From Saccoglossus kowalevskii (Eukaryota; Hemichordata; Enteropneusta; Harrimaniidae): a stretch of DNA of 26,174 nt. The DNA is taken from NCBI RefSeq assembly GCF_000003605.2, contig NW_003134346.1, positions 583,464-609,637 on the forward strand, written 5' to 3'. Positions 1 to 17,200 of this stretch are shown one piece after another (within the stretch, counting starts at the first letter, position 1; the number at the start of each line of letters is the position of its first letter). The notes beneath the pieces are model-generated. The model saw only the letters and a list, made by a program, of their open reading frames with translations. It ran no database searches and was not told where the DNA came from. The translations under genes were made by a program, and so were the position numbers.

Positions 1-226
1 AGGACTAACAATGCTGTTGTAACTGTAAACACAGATTATTGTATTAGTGACTGCACATCTTGAAATGACTAACATTTCATAGAATTGTTAACAATTAGTA
101 CTAGTAGCCAGTTGCAACAGTAATTCATTGGAACCAAATCTGAAAGTAATTTGCCATTGTAGATTGATTTGCAGAAGCCTCATGTACTATATTATATGCG
201 GGAAAAAAGATGGACAAATTGCTCAC

Positions 227-5883
<5,657 letters not shown>

Positions 5884-5919
5884 TCTGGAATGGTATCTAA
5901 CGGTGGTTGATGAAAAACT
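5884..5919 (-). other. Enolase 5' UTR part of the first coding exon
   Basis: The exon holding the enolase ATG begins at 5919, just after a minus-strand acceptor reading TTTATTTTCAG (AG at 5921-5920). The 36 nt between acceptor and ATG contain no upstream ATG. This implies at least one non-coding exon further upstream. Confidence 0.75.
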
Positions 5920-7216
5920 CTGAAAATAAAGTTGGATGTAATTAATATTCACAACTTGTATATTGTAAAACATGACCAACCACAATAGTATTAATAACAT
6001 TTGACAGCATAACATTTTTGGTTTCATGCTGACTCAGCCTTGAACTAAAACTTTTGGATACATGTCAGTGTCAATGGCATAGACCTTGTTTGTATTTGGC
6101 TTGCGGAAGAATGTGAAGTGAATTTTCTCAAAAAAATGAACAGGCTATGTGAAACCCATTAAAACCGAATGGAACTTAAAAGAAAAGTCAGACAGAAACT
6201 TAAAAATAATCTAACATAAATCCATTGATACAACAAAATGTAAAAATGATCACTAGCAAACAATTTAATTTGCCAAACATAAATGTTCAGTTGATCAGTG
6301 TAAAATTAATTATTGCACAAGAGATATTACAAATTTGCAGCAACACTGCCGCACGTAGCATTCACACAAGAAAAATTTTCTAGTACATGTATCAGCTCTC
6401 AAGAAGAGACATCCTCACCGTTTTAAGACTAACTCTGGCTATTTTGTGAAAAGTGATATCAGATATAGTTCATAAAGTCCACTGACGGGTAGTCTGGTAT
6501 ATTTTCATTCATTTTAAGGCAGTGGTTTATGTTCATACCCAACTTTGTCTGAAAGACAGACTGCTGATGAGCAAATTTGCTTGCTATTTTAAACTTTTGA
6601 AATAAAATATTTGCTCTGTACCTCGTATATCATGTAAAATTGCATTTAAACATGCATAATGAAAGCATTAGAGAATCACAAATCGGGGGGGGGGGCATTA
6701 TTGAAATTCCGAACTATGTTCTGCTGGTTCAAACTCAAATTAAAGAAAACTAGCTAATAGTTTACATAAAACGAAGAGTTTCCTAACGTTATATGAAACT
6801 TGAAGCAGACAGTCGTGACAAACCAACAAAAAAAGGTGAAAAGGTCATGCCTGCGTTCTCAAGCCAGACTTCTATATTTTTGAGTTCAGTAATTTCAGTA
6901 GCCGGTGTAATTATAGCAAATTCTAAACTCTTATACAGCAAAAAATAAAATGGTAGATACTCGAAGTATTTGGACGATAAACGACCTGACCGTGATTTCG
7001 GGGGCAATGTCCTCTAAAATGGACGTGCACGTCGCGTCGACTGCATGTTTAGTGGGGATCGCAGACGAAGTAAGAATTTATTGAGTGCGTGAACAATTCG
7101 GGATAGCTTTGCCCGTTGTGCTACACACAATACACGTCACTATATGTGGCGTTTATCTACCAAATAAATACCGACAAACAACATCGCTCACGTAATGTAT
7201 ATCACAGAACGTTTAC

Positions 7217-7260
7217 CTTGTGCAACTGACAAACTCGCCGGCAGAAAGTGGAAAGAACGA
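7217..7260 (-). other. Predicted non-coding first exon of enolase
   Basis: On the minus strand a donor GCACAAG|GTAAACG ends an exon at 7217, followed by a plausible 1.3 kb intron to the acceptor at 5920-5922. The 5' limit is approximate: a pyrimidine-rich TTCTTTCC (7257-7250) resembles a polypyrimidine initiator and the CRE palindrome lies 20-27 bases further upstream. This is inferred from splice signals and position, not from a transcript. Confidence 0.55.
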
Positions 7261-7511
7261 TGGCGACCCCGGCTGGTGACGTCATGGCAATATTTCCTCG
7301 TCCACGAGTAAAAATTATCGTTGTAATTGTTGTTACATATACAATGAGATATATTACATTAATTGTGCAATGAAATAATATATCATTTAAATAGACTTAA
7401 TTAGATAAAAATTGACGAGAGATCTTAAAATAATTGTCTTAATTGCGTACAACAGAACGTTAAATTAATATATTTTGGATCGAGGATAGTGCAACGTGGC
7501 CGCCATCTTTG
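7261..7511. promoter_or_regulatory. Shared divergent promoter of enolase and RER1
   Basis: The donors of the two predicted non-coding first exons (7217 minus, 7524 plus) are only about 300 bp apart and point away from each other. The interval has a perfect 8-base CRE palindrome TGACGTCA at 7277-7284, an AT-rich middle (7300-7490), and a YY1-type motif GCCGCCATCTTTG at 7499-7511. CpG is noticeably more frequent from roughly 6960 to 7990 than in the surrounding introns. The site identities are motif matches; the bidirectional use is inferred. Confidence 0.6.
7277..7284. promoter_or_regulatory. CRE palindrome (CREB/ATF-type site)
   Basis: TGACGTCA is the full consensus cAMP-response element. 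It lies just upstream of the predicted enolase start region and within about 220 bp of the RER1 start region. Proximity to a divergent transcription start pair makes it a better candidate than a chance match. Confidence 0.5.
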
Positions 7512-7524
7512 TAGCACTTCGCCG
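7495..7524 (+). other. Predicted non-coding first exon of RER1
   Basis: The sequence runs through the YY1-like GCCGCCATCTTTG and ends at a strong donor, CTTCGCCG|GTAAGT (exon end 7524). The matching acceptor is at 11221-11223, 35 nt before the RER1 ATG. YY1 motifs at starts of housekeeping genes are established knowledge; the 5' limit here is approximate. Confidence 0.6.
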
Positions 7525-8565
7525 GTAAGTCTCTTTGAAAAATCGCTTGTTTTGGTGACATATGGGCTTATCTTAATTATATTTCGCGGTGAATTGGTTT
7601 CTGACAGTTGAACATTGTATGCGTGTTGAAAGTCACGTATCTGCTATCGCGTGCTTCCCAGGCCCCTGGGTTCACTATCCACTTCCGGATTCGAGAGACA
7701 CCTGATCGCATTTGAGCTAACCGTGCGAGTGATACGCGAGCTGCATGACTGACGGGGGATTTCATGCAATTTGTGACTCATATTCACGCTCTAACGTTGA
7801 CGTTGCTTTAAAACCCCCTGCTTTAAGTCACACGTGAACGCCTTACATCTAACAGGTACATGTTGATCTCGTATGTACAGTATATTGCTAATAATTCTCA
7901 GTTTGGGTGGGTTAGTGACCTAAATCAAAAGCCACTGCAATTTACAGGTAAATATGGCGTGACCGGCGACAATGGTCTCTACTAAGATAAGATTCGATCA
8001 TCTAAACAGTATGTGTGTTATCGTGAAATTCGATCGTTTACATTTCACGAAAAGATTAATTTATATACGCAGTTTTGTTGAATTATATATTTCTCTTTTT
8101 TTCAGTAAAATCTTCATTCCTGATTTCCGAGATTTAATATTTTCTGCTCTATTATTTACTAAGCTGCATGTAGCAATAAAATAAATCAATGTCAAATTTA
8201 TTGTACTTTGTGCGACAAAGTACATGTAGTACACTTACAATTTGACCTATAACTGTTATACTATAGTTCATAATATAAGTATAATAATCTGTACATTTAG
8301 AATTATTAATGTTAGTGTAATATACACTTGGATAAGGATTCATGTTTGGTATAATTGTATATGAAGTAAACGTATCTGGTGAAAATCGGTGTTAAATTTA
8401 GTTACATAGAATAGAATTATATTGCACCATTTTAAAGATGGCTATGGAAAGTACTTATTATTTACTGATGCCTGCATAGTGATTTAATTTAATACTGGTG
8501 TATGATGGTACATGTAGATGTGTGAATATGATCTAGAAATATATACCATGTATTATATATACCGG
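7525..8565. other. Start of RER1 intron 1
   Basis: The first 450 bp keep the raised CpG of the promoter region and may hold regulatory sequence; the rest is AT-rich. Open frames here (for example 7972-8184) have no family resemblance and are not supported as genes. Confidence 0.4.
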
Positions 8566-8777
8566 TACTGTAAAATACTTTATTTTAACTGGAATTAATT
8601 TTCAATGAAAAGTGTTTTGGGGTGTTTTGTATTGAATTTATTTTCACTGATTTTTGTTAAGTTAAATGTAAAATATAGAAACATCAGTATATTCGCTGGA
8701 TTTTATTTTCACTGAAACATTCCTTCAGCAAAAATAGTGAAAATTGATTCTAAGCGAAAATAAAGTATTCCACAGTA
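8566..8777 (+). mobile_element. TACTGTA-ended MITE, copy A (RER1 intron 1)
   Basis: The element starts TACTGTAAAATACTTTATTT and ends with the near inverse TAAAGTATTCCACAGTA. It is internally built from repeated units of the type TTTATTTTCRCTG in both orientations, so the whole 212 bp folds into an imperfect hairpin. It is non-coding. Copies B, D and E share the same interior order. TA at both extremes suggests a TA target duplication. Confidence 0.85.
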
Positions 8778-9350
8778 CGTACATTTTATTTTAATTTGCA
8801 TACAATACATTAAAGAGTAATATTTTTACTCGTCTGTCTTCAACACTGGCTTTGTGGAAATGTATTCTACTGTGACCTTCTGTTTGTCTTTTGAATATTG
8901 AAGTAGAATTTGATTCGGCGTTTGGAAATAGTGTTGTTTACATGATATAGTAACTATTTGAATTCATATTGTGTCTGCAATGTGTTGAATTTGCAATGCT
9001 TGTTATTTTGGTTATTTTGGGAATTTTACTATTAAACAAAGTTTCATTTACCAATTTGCAAAATCCATGTAATTTCTATCACTGCCTCCTGTATTATTTT
9101 GTGACGATCAAGTATTGACGCTTGTAGAAAACTGTTAAATTATTCAAAAAAGCAGCCAATTATTTGCTATCAGCAAATTACAACTAAAGTAATATGGCAC
9201 ATTTTTGTATATCCATTGACTGTTATTTATGGAACTCACCAACATTTCCACCACCCATCTTTTTTCTTTAGAGATACAAATTGAGACTGCAAACAGAAGT
9301 ACAAGTGCTATGTTGATTGTACATGTATGATGTAATATACCCTTCTCAGT

Positions 9351-9561
9351 TACTGTAAAGGGGTTAATTATTCACTGGATTTTAATTTTGCTTATTTCGC
9401 TGACTGGAAAATGTGCTAAATTAAAACCCAGTGAATATGTAAAATTGAGCATAGAACACATTATCTAAATGATATAACTGTGAATTTAAAACCCACTGAA
9501 TATGCCTGAAATGGTAAATCAGCGAAATTTAAACCTAGTGAAAATTAGTCATTTTACAGTA
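9351..9561. mobile_element. TACTGTA-ended MITE, divergent copy C
   Basis: It has the same terminal heptamer (TACTGTAAA ... ATTTTACAGTA), similar length (211 bp) and palindromic design. The interior units are instead TTCACTGGATTTTAATTT and AAATTTAAACCTAGTGAA, a related subfamily rather than a simple copy. It lies between copies A and B in RER1 intron 1. Confidence 0.7.
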
Positions 9562-10363
9562 TTAGTAGTAGATTCTTGTTTTTCTGTCAGAAAATATACT
9601 TTATTTAAAATCCTCCATGCATAGCCAAAATAAATGAGAAAAAACAGTGTCAGCAAGTTATGTATTAAATATGATGTAGGTGGAAGCTCTACCTGCCAAC
9701 CAATTAGACTTACTAAAATAGACAATTGTGTTCTAGAAAACTGCCTGTAGCACAAGTTCTGATAAGTTGAACACAATTTACCAATAGGTAGTTGATCAGA
9801 TTTAGAGGTGTGTTTCCCAGTGACCACAGCTTTCTTTCTTTAAGCAGATTGCTTCTCGTGATGTAACTACGCTTAATTAAACTGGATTCTAACAGTCATA
9901 TTGCAGACTTTGCTTGAAATCTGCAATTTGCATCATTTCCATATGCACTGTACAAACATTTATATTTTATGCAATATAAATATGTAATGTACCAGTGTAT
10001 ATGGGGTAGTTTTACATAAAGCTTTGATGATTACTGTATTAATTTCATGAGACAAATTTTCTCCATTATTGGTGAGTCTGTGAAAATCAAGAAATGTTGT
10101 CATAAGAGTATCAGTGAGTTCCAAGAATTTTTCCCAAAAGCCATAGAATCTTGAACGTTTCTAGCAACAGCAAAAGTTTAGCATTGTACAGTATGTACAT
10201 GAAATTATAAAATGGGTCAGGAAACTAATTATCCTACTAGCATCTTTGACATCCTTTCTTTACACAGGTTTTAATAATAGGTTATCTTGTTAATACATTC
10301 ATTTGTTTTCTTAAAGTCCTGGAGGTTGGCTCCTGGGAGAATACTGTACATTTATTATGCTAC

Positions 10364-10575
10364 TACTGTGGAATACTTTATTTTCGCTGGAATTAATTTT
10401 CGCTGAAAAGGCTTTTTGGGCATTTTTTATAGATTTTATTTTCACTGATGTTTGATGAGTTTAATGTGAAATGTAGGAAAAAAAGTATATTCACTGGATT
10501 TTATTTTCACGGAATCATCCCTTCAGCGAAAATAGCGTAGATAAATTCCAAGCGAAAATAAAGTATTCTACAGTA
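10364..10575 (+). mobile_element. TACTGTA-ended MITE, copy B (RER1 intron 1)
   Basis: Same length (212 bp), orientation and internal order as the copy at 8566-8777. The terminal arms are TACTGTGGAATACTTTATTT and AAATAAAGTATTCTACAGTA. Its TTTTCGCTG units are less decayed than in copy A, so it is nearer to the family consensus. Confidence 0.85.
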
Positions 10576-10705
10576 TTAGCATTGAGGTTTATATATTATA
10601 TAATGTACCGCCATGTTTTTTGCAAAATATTTGTTGAACTGTATTTTTAACATCTTAAATGGCAAATTTTTCCACAATTTCGGTTTTTATACAACATTTT
10701 TGAGT

Positions 10706-10790
10706 ATTTATTAGCTATGCTGTAGACTTTGTCAAGCAGAGCTAGGCATATTACTGATTGTCCGTTGTTGCTGTGTCAACTTTTTACATT
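10706..10790 (+). repeat. AGCTCCGCT hairpin repeat, decayed copy (RER1 intron 1)
   Basis: TTATTAGCTATGCTGTAGAC, then TTTGTCAAGCAGAGCT and later ACTGATTGTCCGTTG, aligns base for base with the start of the copy at 26098 apart from scattered, mostly CpG-type changes. The shared left boundary is TTTATTAGCT. Confidence 0.6.
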
Positions 10791-11223
10791 TTCGACTTCT
10801 TGAAAACCGCAAGTCTGATTGCCTTGATACGTGTACTTGGTGTATACATGTATGTACATTTAGTAGACCTCTCTGAGATTTGTGGTAGTGTTTTTAATTC
10901 TCTAAATTTGATGAATATTTTTGCCATTTTTTGTAACAAGTGATATTTTTGACACCATACATGTACATTCTAAAAAAAAAAATTGATCATTGCCCTTGGG
11001 CAAAGAAAAGTTATTTATAAAAAAATAACTAAATTTTATACCATAATTTTGATTAAAAAAAATATGTTTGAAAGAGTTAATACAAGATGTGATTGATGTA
11101 AAACATTTTACATAAATGATGTAGATTATACGAGTGAAACTGAAAACCAACACACATTCTGTACTTAATAGTTCTGTTTGTGTATTTCTTATTGTCTTTT
11201 TTGTCTATTCTTCTTTGTGGTAG

Positions 11224-11258
11224 GATTCCTGTACATGACTTCATAAGACACTGGGAAG
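11224..11258 (+). other. RER1 5' UTR with a tiny upstream ORF
   Basis: The second RER1 exon starts after the acceptor TTTGTGGTAG (AG at 11222-11223). Its 35 nt leader contains ATG ACT TCA TAA at 11235-11246, a three-codon upstream ORF ending 12 nt before the main ATG. Such a short uORF could modestly lower initiation at the main start; this is inference. Confidence 0.65.
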
Positions 11259-14200
11259 ATGGATGATTCTGGTCCGGCACAACCATCCTTTTTTAGTAGG
11301 ATTTTTACCAGACTTGGTCAGGTAAGTAGTGTTATGCTCATGTATGTACTGAAAATGAGAGAAATCACAGAATGTGATCTGCACGAGAAGCTAATCTACA
11401 AGTATCTGAGGGTACTACTCAAAAAGCTCAATATAAATGGCAGTTCTGTGTACAATTATCCAGTATGTATATATAAATATATACATGTATATATATATGT
11501 AGTGTGCATTTTTATTAAAGCCACTCAGAGATTTATTCGGACAGTCGGTTAGCAAGATGACTTTTTCAGTGTTTGTCCAATCTAGACTTGATGGCACCGT
11601 TTCATTGACACAGACACAGTTTGGAATATTTTTTTAAAAATGATACGAGTTCTCTAGAGTACACAAACAGGTTATTTTGATTTTGAATCATATGCAATGA
11701 AGATACTCAAGAAATGAAGGATACTAGTAGTTATTGAATACGTACTAGATGAGCAAATCATCACGTTGACGATCCCCATAAAATAGTGAATGACACCTCG
11801 CACAAGATTAGTCAAATTGCACTGCAAGTCTATTACAAAACAAAAGGCAAGTGTTTTGCAAAGTTTGAACCATCTTGCTGACTGACCGTCTGAATAATTC
11901 TCAGAACTTCTCTTAGACACCAATATAGCAAATACAAATGAACGCTATTATAGCTTGCTACAAATGTTGATCTTCGTTTTTGTAACAAACAAGAATTTCC
12001 ACCATTATTTTTAGAAATACCAAGGTTGTTTGGATGCATGGACCCCATACACTATAGCGAGATGGGTTGCTACTTTCTTGATATTTTTATGTTACGCATT
12101 TAGAGTTTATTTTCTTAAGGTGAGTAGAATATCAATAATACATTTGACGACTGAAAACCTGACTACAGTAAATATTCTAATTTTAGCATCATTTTCATCA
12201 TCATCTTCTGCTCATTGTGAGATTGCACTCGAAATCAAACTTAAAACAAGACAAACCAAGATCATAGCGTCGCAGTAATGGCCAAACATCTCATTGAATT
12301 AAACAATTTTGAAAATATATTTTTGGTATTTCCATGCTTAATAATGGGCTTATACGCATTTGATGAGTGTCAGTTTTGAAGTATCACCATATTTCCTTAT
12401 ATATTTTAAAGTTAAAAATCAAATGTGGCAGATGATTGGTCCGCACCTTTCACACAATATAAAGATCTCAAAGTGAAAATCATCTATTTAGACATCAGAC
12501 AAAAGTTAAAAGCTTTAAAGTGGGAGGGTCGTCACCTGTGCATGCGCGGGAATTGAATCCCAAGCGACGATAACACACGCTAAATACGCGCAAAGGCTTA
12601 TGGGTAGACGCTGGTTTGTAAACAATGACACGCTATGGCTATCTGATGCATGCGCAGGTGACGACTCCCTCGCTTTAATTTGATTCTGAAAAAGACATCA
12701 TGAACAATTGAAAGTTTACAGTCAAACAAAATGATGATAACAACAAATACCAATTTTGTTAGTAATAAAAAGTATAGTCAGGAAGAAATTTCACAAATGC
12801 ATTGCTTAGTAGCAAATGATCGCGGTATTGTAATCCATGTTTTTGAGATTAGTGATAGTTATTCAACTGTGATTATAATAATGTACAGGCACCAGGAAAA
12901 ATTTAAATGTTTGGAGAATGATTTCTAAATTAGGATATTTATGGTTTTTCATGCACACACACTGACTGTAAGATTGCTTGTTATGTATAGCAATAAGGGG
13001 ACTGCATTGTGGTTTTGCATTGTACTAATTATGAATCCTATGAAATTAGAAAGTGCAACTGAAATGAGACGTGTGGTGAATATTAACTAATATTAATATC
13101 TCTAGACTTGCTGCTTACAATGCAATGTAAATGCTATTCCGTCCTTGGTTGTACTGGTATGTTGAAGTTATGTTGTGAGATAATAAGTTGGTCATCACTT
13201 ACGTATGCAGCAGTCTGCCATAGCGTGTTGTTGTTTACAAACAAGTGTCTACCCATGAGCCTTTGTGTTTTTAGCGTGCATTGTTGTCGACGCTTGGGAC
13301 TTAATTCTCGCGTGTGCACAGGTGACAATCTGGCCACTTTAATGTGTTGACATTAATGCATACATGCATGAATTGTCAATATATATCTCAAAGATTTTCA
13401 GTTCAGTTACGGGTGAGGGGCTCTTTACCAGAGAAATTTTCACTATTACAAAGTTCACGATTTCCACTGACTTCCTGAGAGTTTTTGTCTAATGAAATAA
13501 AAGCTTCTTTGTTTAATTTCATTTGCTAATGCTTTTGAAGTCAAAGGAATTTTCTGATATGTATAGATTCTTGAAAATTTGTCCTTGTTTTCCAACATTG
13601 CTCAGTGCCGAAAAGTGCGCCCTCTAACATGGCTAATTTTGTAGGTTTCAAAATGGAATCACAAAATTCAAGTGGTGTCAGCTTGTTGACTGCTTGGGAG
13701 GTCTGTCTTCAAGAGAACAAAATTAACTTGTACTTGTAATAGTAGTTTATAAATAAATAAACGCTGCTCGGACTGATAAATATGATATATAGAAGATAAT
13801 ATTTGGTAATCGTAGTCCTAAATAACTATTAAAAATAGATAAAAAAAAAGACGTTTCGAGCAATGGCTCTTTATCGATAGCATAGAAGAAAGTGTTATAA
13901 CGTACAGGTAGAACATAGGAACGTAAGAACGCGCATGAACTATAAGTTAAAATCACAAAAAATTCCACAATAGAACAAATAACGCGCCTTAGGTAGTGAG
14001 CTCAACAAATGAGTTGAACTGTTTAATACCATGGGGTTCTTTAGTTCCAAGGCGGAATATAGTTTCCTCCTCGACACGCCTGAGCTGATTTTCGTTGCCA
14101 TTGACAACACATACACCAGAAATAGACATATCTGTAATATTATGTCCACTAGAATTAAAATGAAGTGAAACCGGATAATAACGATTTTTCTGTCTAGTTT

Positions 14201-17200
14201 GCCGTAGATGCTCAGCAAACCGATCATCCAGTCGACGAACTGTAGAACCAATGTAAAGTTAGCTATTTTTAATAGTTATTTAGGACTATGATTACCAAAT
14301 ATTATCTTCTATATAACTTGTATTTGTATGTGACTGCATAGGTAACTTCGCCATAAACAAAAATGTTGTGGCCCCTGGTTTTCCTCATTTTTATTCTTAT
14401 TTTGTCTATAAAATGTGAATTTCATTTTACCAAATTACAAACTCTATAACAATATTAAATTGTTTTTCAAGCTCACTATATTCAGACAGGAGAAAAATTA
14501 AATACAACGTATGGCATCTGATAATTTCCAGGGCAAATTTCTTGAATGTCACTGACAGGGAAGCGACTTTCGTGAAATTTAGTCTCTGATTGTCATTGAA
14601 CAATTCTGGAATTGAAAATTTAGCAGTTGCCTTATGGACAGTTTCCCTCTATGAACACCACCTGATTTGTGTACTGAGAAATATAAATTGTATCTGTTAT
14701 TTTTCGCCAAATAGAATGAATTAATTTCTAGTATCGCTATTAGTGTTGTAATATGCTGTAAGCCCAACACAACTAAAATGTGACACGACTTATTTGCATA
14801 TACATGTACCAAAGTTCTTTGTCATTTGTAAGTCACACTTGTGAATCTGTGTAAGGTTACTTGGTGGATCACCCATTGAAAAGCCCTCATGCATAACACT
14901 ACATGTACAAAATTTAAATGTAACTTTTCTAACTCAATAAATTTCTTTAAATTTGACAGGGTTGGTACATAGTCACATATGCATTGGGAATATATCATCT
15001 AAATTTATTTATAGCCTTTCTTTCACCCAAGATTGATCCAGCAATGATGGACGATCCAGGTAAGATAAAAATACATCATGAAAACCGCCAAAGTTTCGTA
15101 TAAGCAATCTTGTCACAGAATTAAGGGCAATGGTCGTTGCGCCACGTATGTGCGAGCGAGATATGGGTCTGGTATAAACAAAGATGGTAACTTTATTTGT
15201 TGTGCAGACCAACAAGGACAAACTGAGAGCTTTAATTACCTAGTTATTTGTTTTTTTTTGGTGATTGGAACGTGTCGACAGTGGCAGTAATTAGTGAAAG
15301 TCGTCCCAGTTCAAAACTCGTACTCGTGATTTCATTAGAGTGCATTCCATTGTGGGAAAATCAATGTTTATCAACACAAATGTCGCACATGTGTGGCGCA
15401 TCGACCACCACCCCATTGCTGCTCTCTGAGGACATTTATGAAGCTTTTTGAGACTATTACATAGTGTGATGTATAGGATAAAACCTGACCTGACTCTCCA
15501 GAGAAATATAGTCTGAACGGTTATATAATGTCAAGGATGCAGACTGAGATATTTGATCTCGGGGAGGACTTCAATCCCAGATGTGTGACTTAAAAGCCAC
15601 CACCCCAAAACCATCTATAGATACATTTTGTCCAAATTATCATACTTTTGTCGTTCACAGTGAGTCCTGTCTACTATTTTGAGGGGAATTCGTAATGGGA
15701 AATGTTACCATGCCATAATTTGTACGTTTACTGCATTTGAATAAATGCTGAATTGCATACCAACAGGCAAAACGGTAGAATGCAAACATGTGCAGTTCTG
15801 ACGACAGTGCCATGGCTGCATCGCACTGTACACTGACCACATTGAGTGTTACAAAATCCAGATGTTCTACTAGCAGACATTGCCTTTTGGATAATGTCAC
15901 TTTAACCGTTTAGGTTCTGTTAATGTAAAATTCTTTATTTTCGCTTTGAATTTATTTTCGCTATTTTCGCTGAAGGGGTGATTCAGTGAAAATAAAATCC
16001 AGCATTTTATGTTTCTCGTAACTCGTAAGTTTGGTTAACTGTTAATTGAACATCGAGTTACAATTAGGGCGTGGATTCTCAAAAGTTGTTGTGGTTTCTA
16101 AAATATTGGCATGGTCGTTTTTGTAACTTGATGTTTTCGTAACTCGATGTACATAACTTGAACAATTTTTCCCATATTTTACATTCAACTCATCATAAAC
16201 CAGTGGAAATAAACTCCACAGAATAAACCCAAATACTCTTTTCAGCGAAAATTAATTCCAGCTAAAATTGAATATTTTACTGTATTTGTGACACTAACAT
16301 AATCTCTGTATGTTTTCCTCTTTCAGACGATGGGCCATCACTACCTACAAAAATAAATGAAGAGTTCAGACCTTTCATTAGAAGATTACCAGAATTTAAA
16401 TTTTGGTAAGTAAAGACAGCATTGTCCAAGCCTTGACTGATTACTGCTATTGGTGTTGTGCTAGAGGCTTCTTGAACTTTTCACCACCAAACTTTCTCTC
16501 CTTAATTTTTCTTGACATTTTTTTTTATATTCATAAATATTTCTGGAAATGAACCCTAATTTTAGAGCCTGTTGGCAAAATTTAAGTAATTTTTTAGATT
16601 TTACTCAAAAGATTTGGCTATTTTGTCCAAATCTTCTGAAGGAAAGTGCAGATTATAAAAAGGACCATGTTGTGTATTTGAGATAGAGGGAACTGGTAGT
16701 GAAAAGGTTAAATCACTTTCTGCAATTGGAATTATTTTACTCCTCAATCCAATACATATTTTTCCGAATATGTATTATTCATTGTTTAGTATATCATTAC
16801 CTTGCCCGTACCATCAAAGATGGAAGGGAAAGGTATATTAAGGGAAAATTTGTGTCCGGCGTTGTTGTCGTCGTTGTTGTCGTTGTATTTTATAAAAAAT
16901 AAGATATGAAGTAAAAGTTCAGCTCATATGATAAATGCCCACAGAAATGTTACCAAACATAAAAAATTAGGTCAGCTTTTGACTACAGTGACATGTAGCC
17001 GTCTTGGCACTCTCTTCTGTTTAATGTTCAGCATGATACAAGCATGAATCCGATTACCAATGTAATTCTGTCAAAATGATCTAAATAGAGTGCATCAAAT
17101 AAATGTTTTCTGGTTAAGTAATGTTTTGCAACCAGGAAAAGTAAGAGTCTGTTGTAATATTCTTTAATTTTGTTTTCTCACCTCTAGGTATTCTGCCACA

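Larger units (their letters stand above)
13786..14315 (-). mobile_element. Penelope-like element remnant with 53-bp inverted arms (RER1 intron 3)
   Basis: Arms at 13786-13838 and 14263-14315 are inverted copies with one visible mismatch. Between them, on the minus strand, lies the C-terminal end of a Penelope-type polyprotein (13989-14258) followed by about 150 bp of 3' sequence with a hammerhead-like motif. Penelope-like elements are retroelements with a reverse transcriptase plus GIY-YIG endonuclease; their copies are commonly 5'-truncated and bounded by partly inverted segments, as here. No reverse transcriptase sequence remains in the window. Confidence 0.75.

Noticed and set aside
6685..6694. 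Poly-G run considered as a G-quadruplex
   Set aside because: A single run of G without three further G tracts nearby cannot form an intramolecular quadruplex.
8566..10575. Regularly spaced similar blocks considered as a CRISPR array
   Set aside because: The blocks are 200-bp palindromic elements about 800-1000 bp apart in an animal intron; there is no short repeat/spacer structure.
11077..11286. Open frames on the minus strand over RER1 exon 2 and many other 60-110 codon frames throughout
   Set aside because: They lack family resemblance, run through splice junctions or repeats, and are expected by chance in 26 kb.
11672..12048. Minus-strand frames around RER1 exon 3
   Set aside because: They are antisense to a certain exon and contain no known motif.
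13108..13350. 80-codon plus-strand frame and its minus-strand shadow
   Set aside because: Both coincide with the decayed TTAA MITE copy; no coding signal apart from that.
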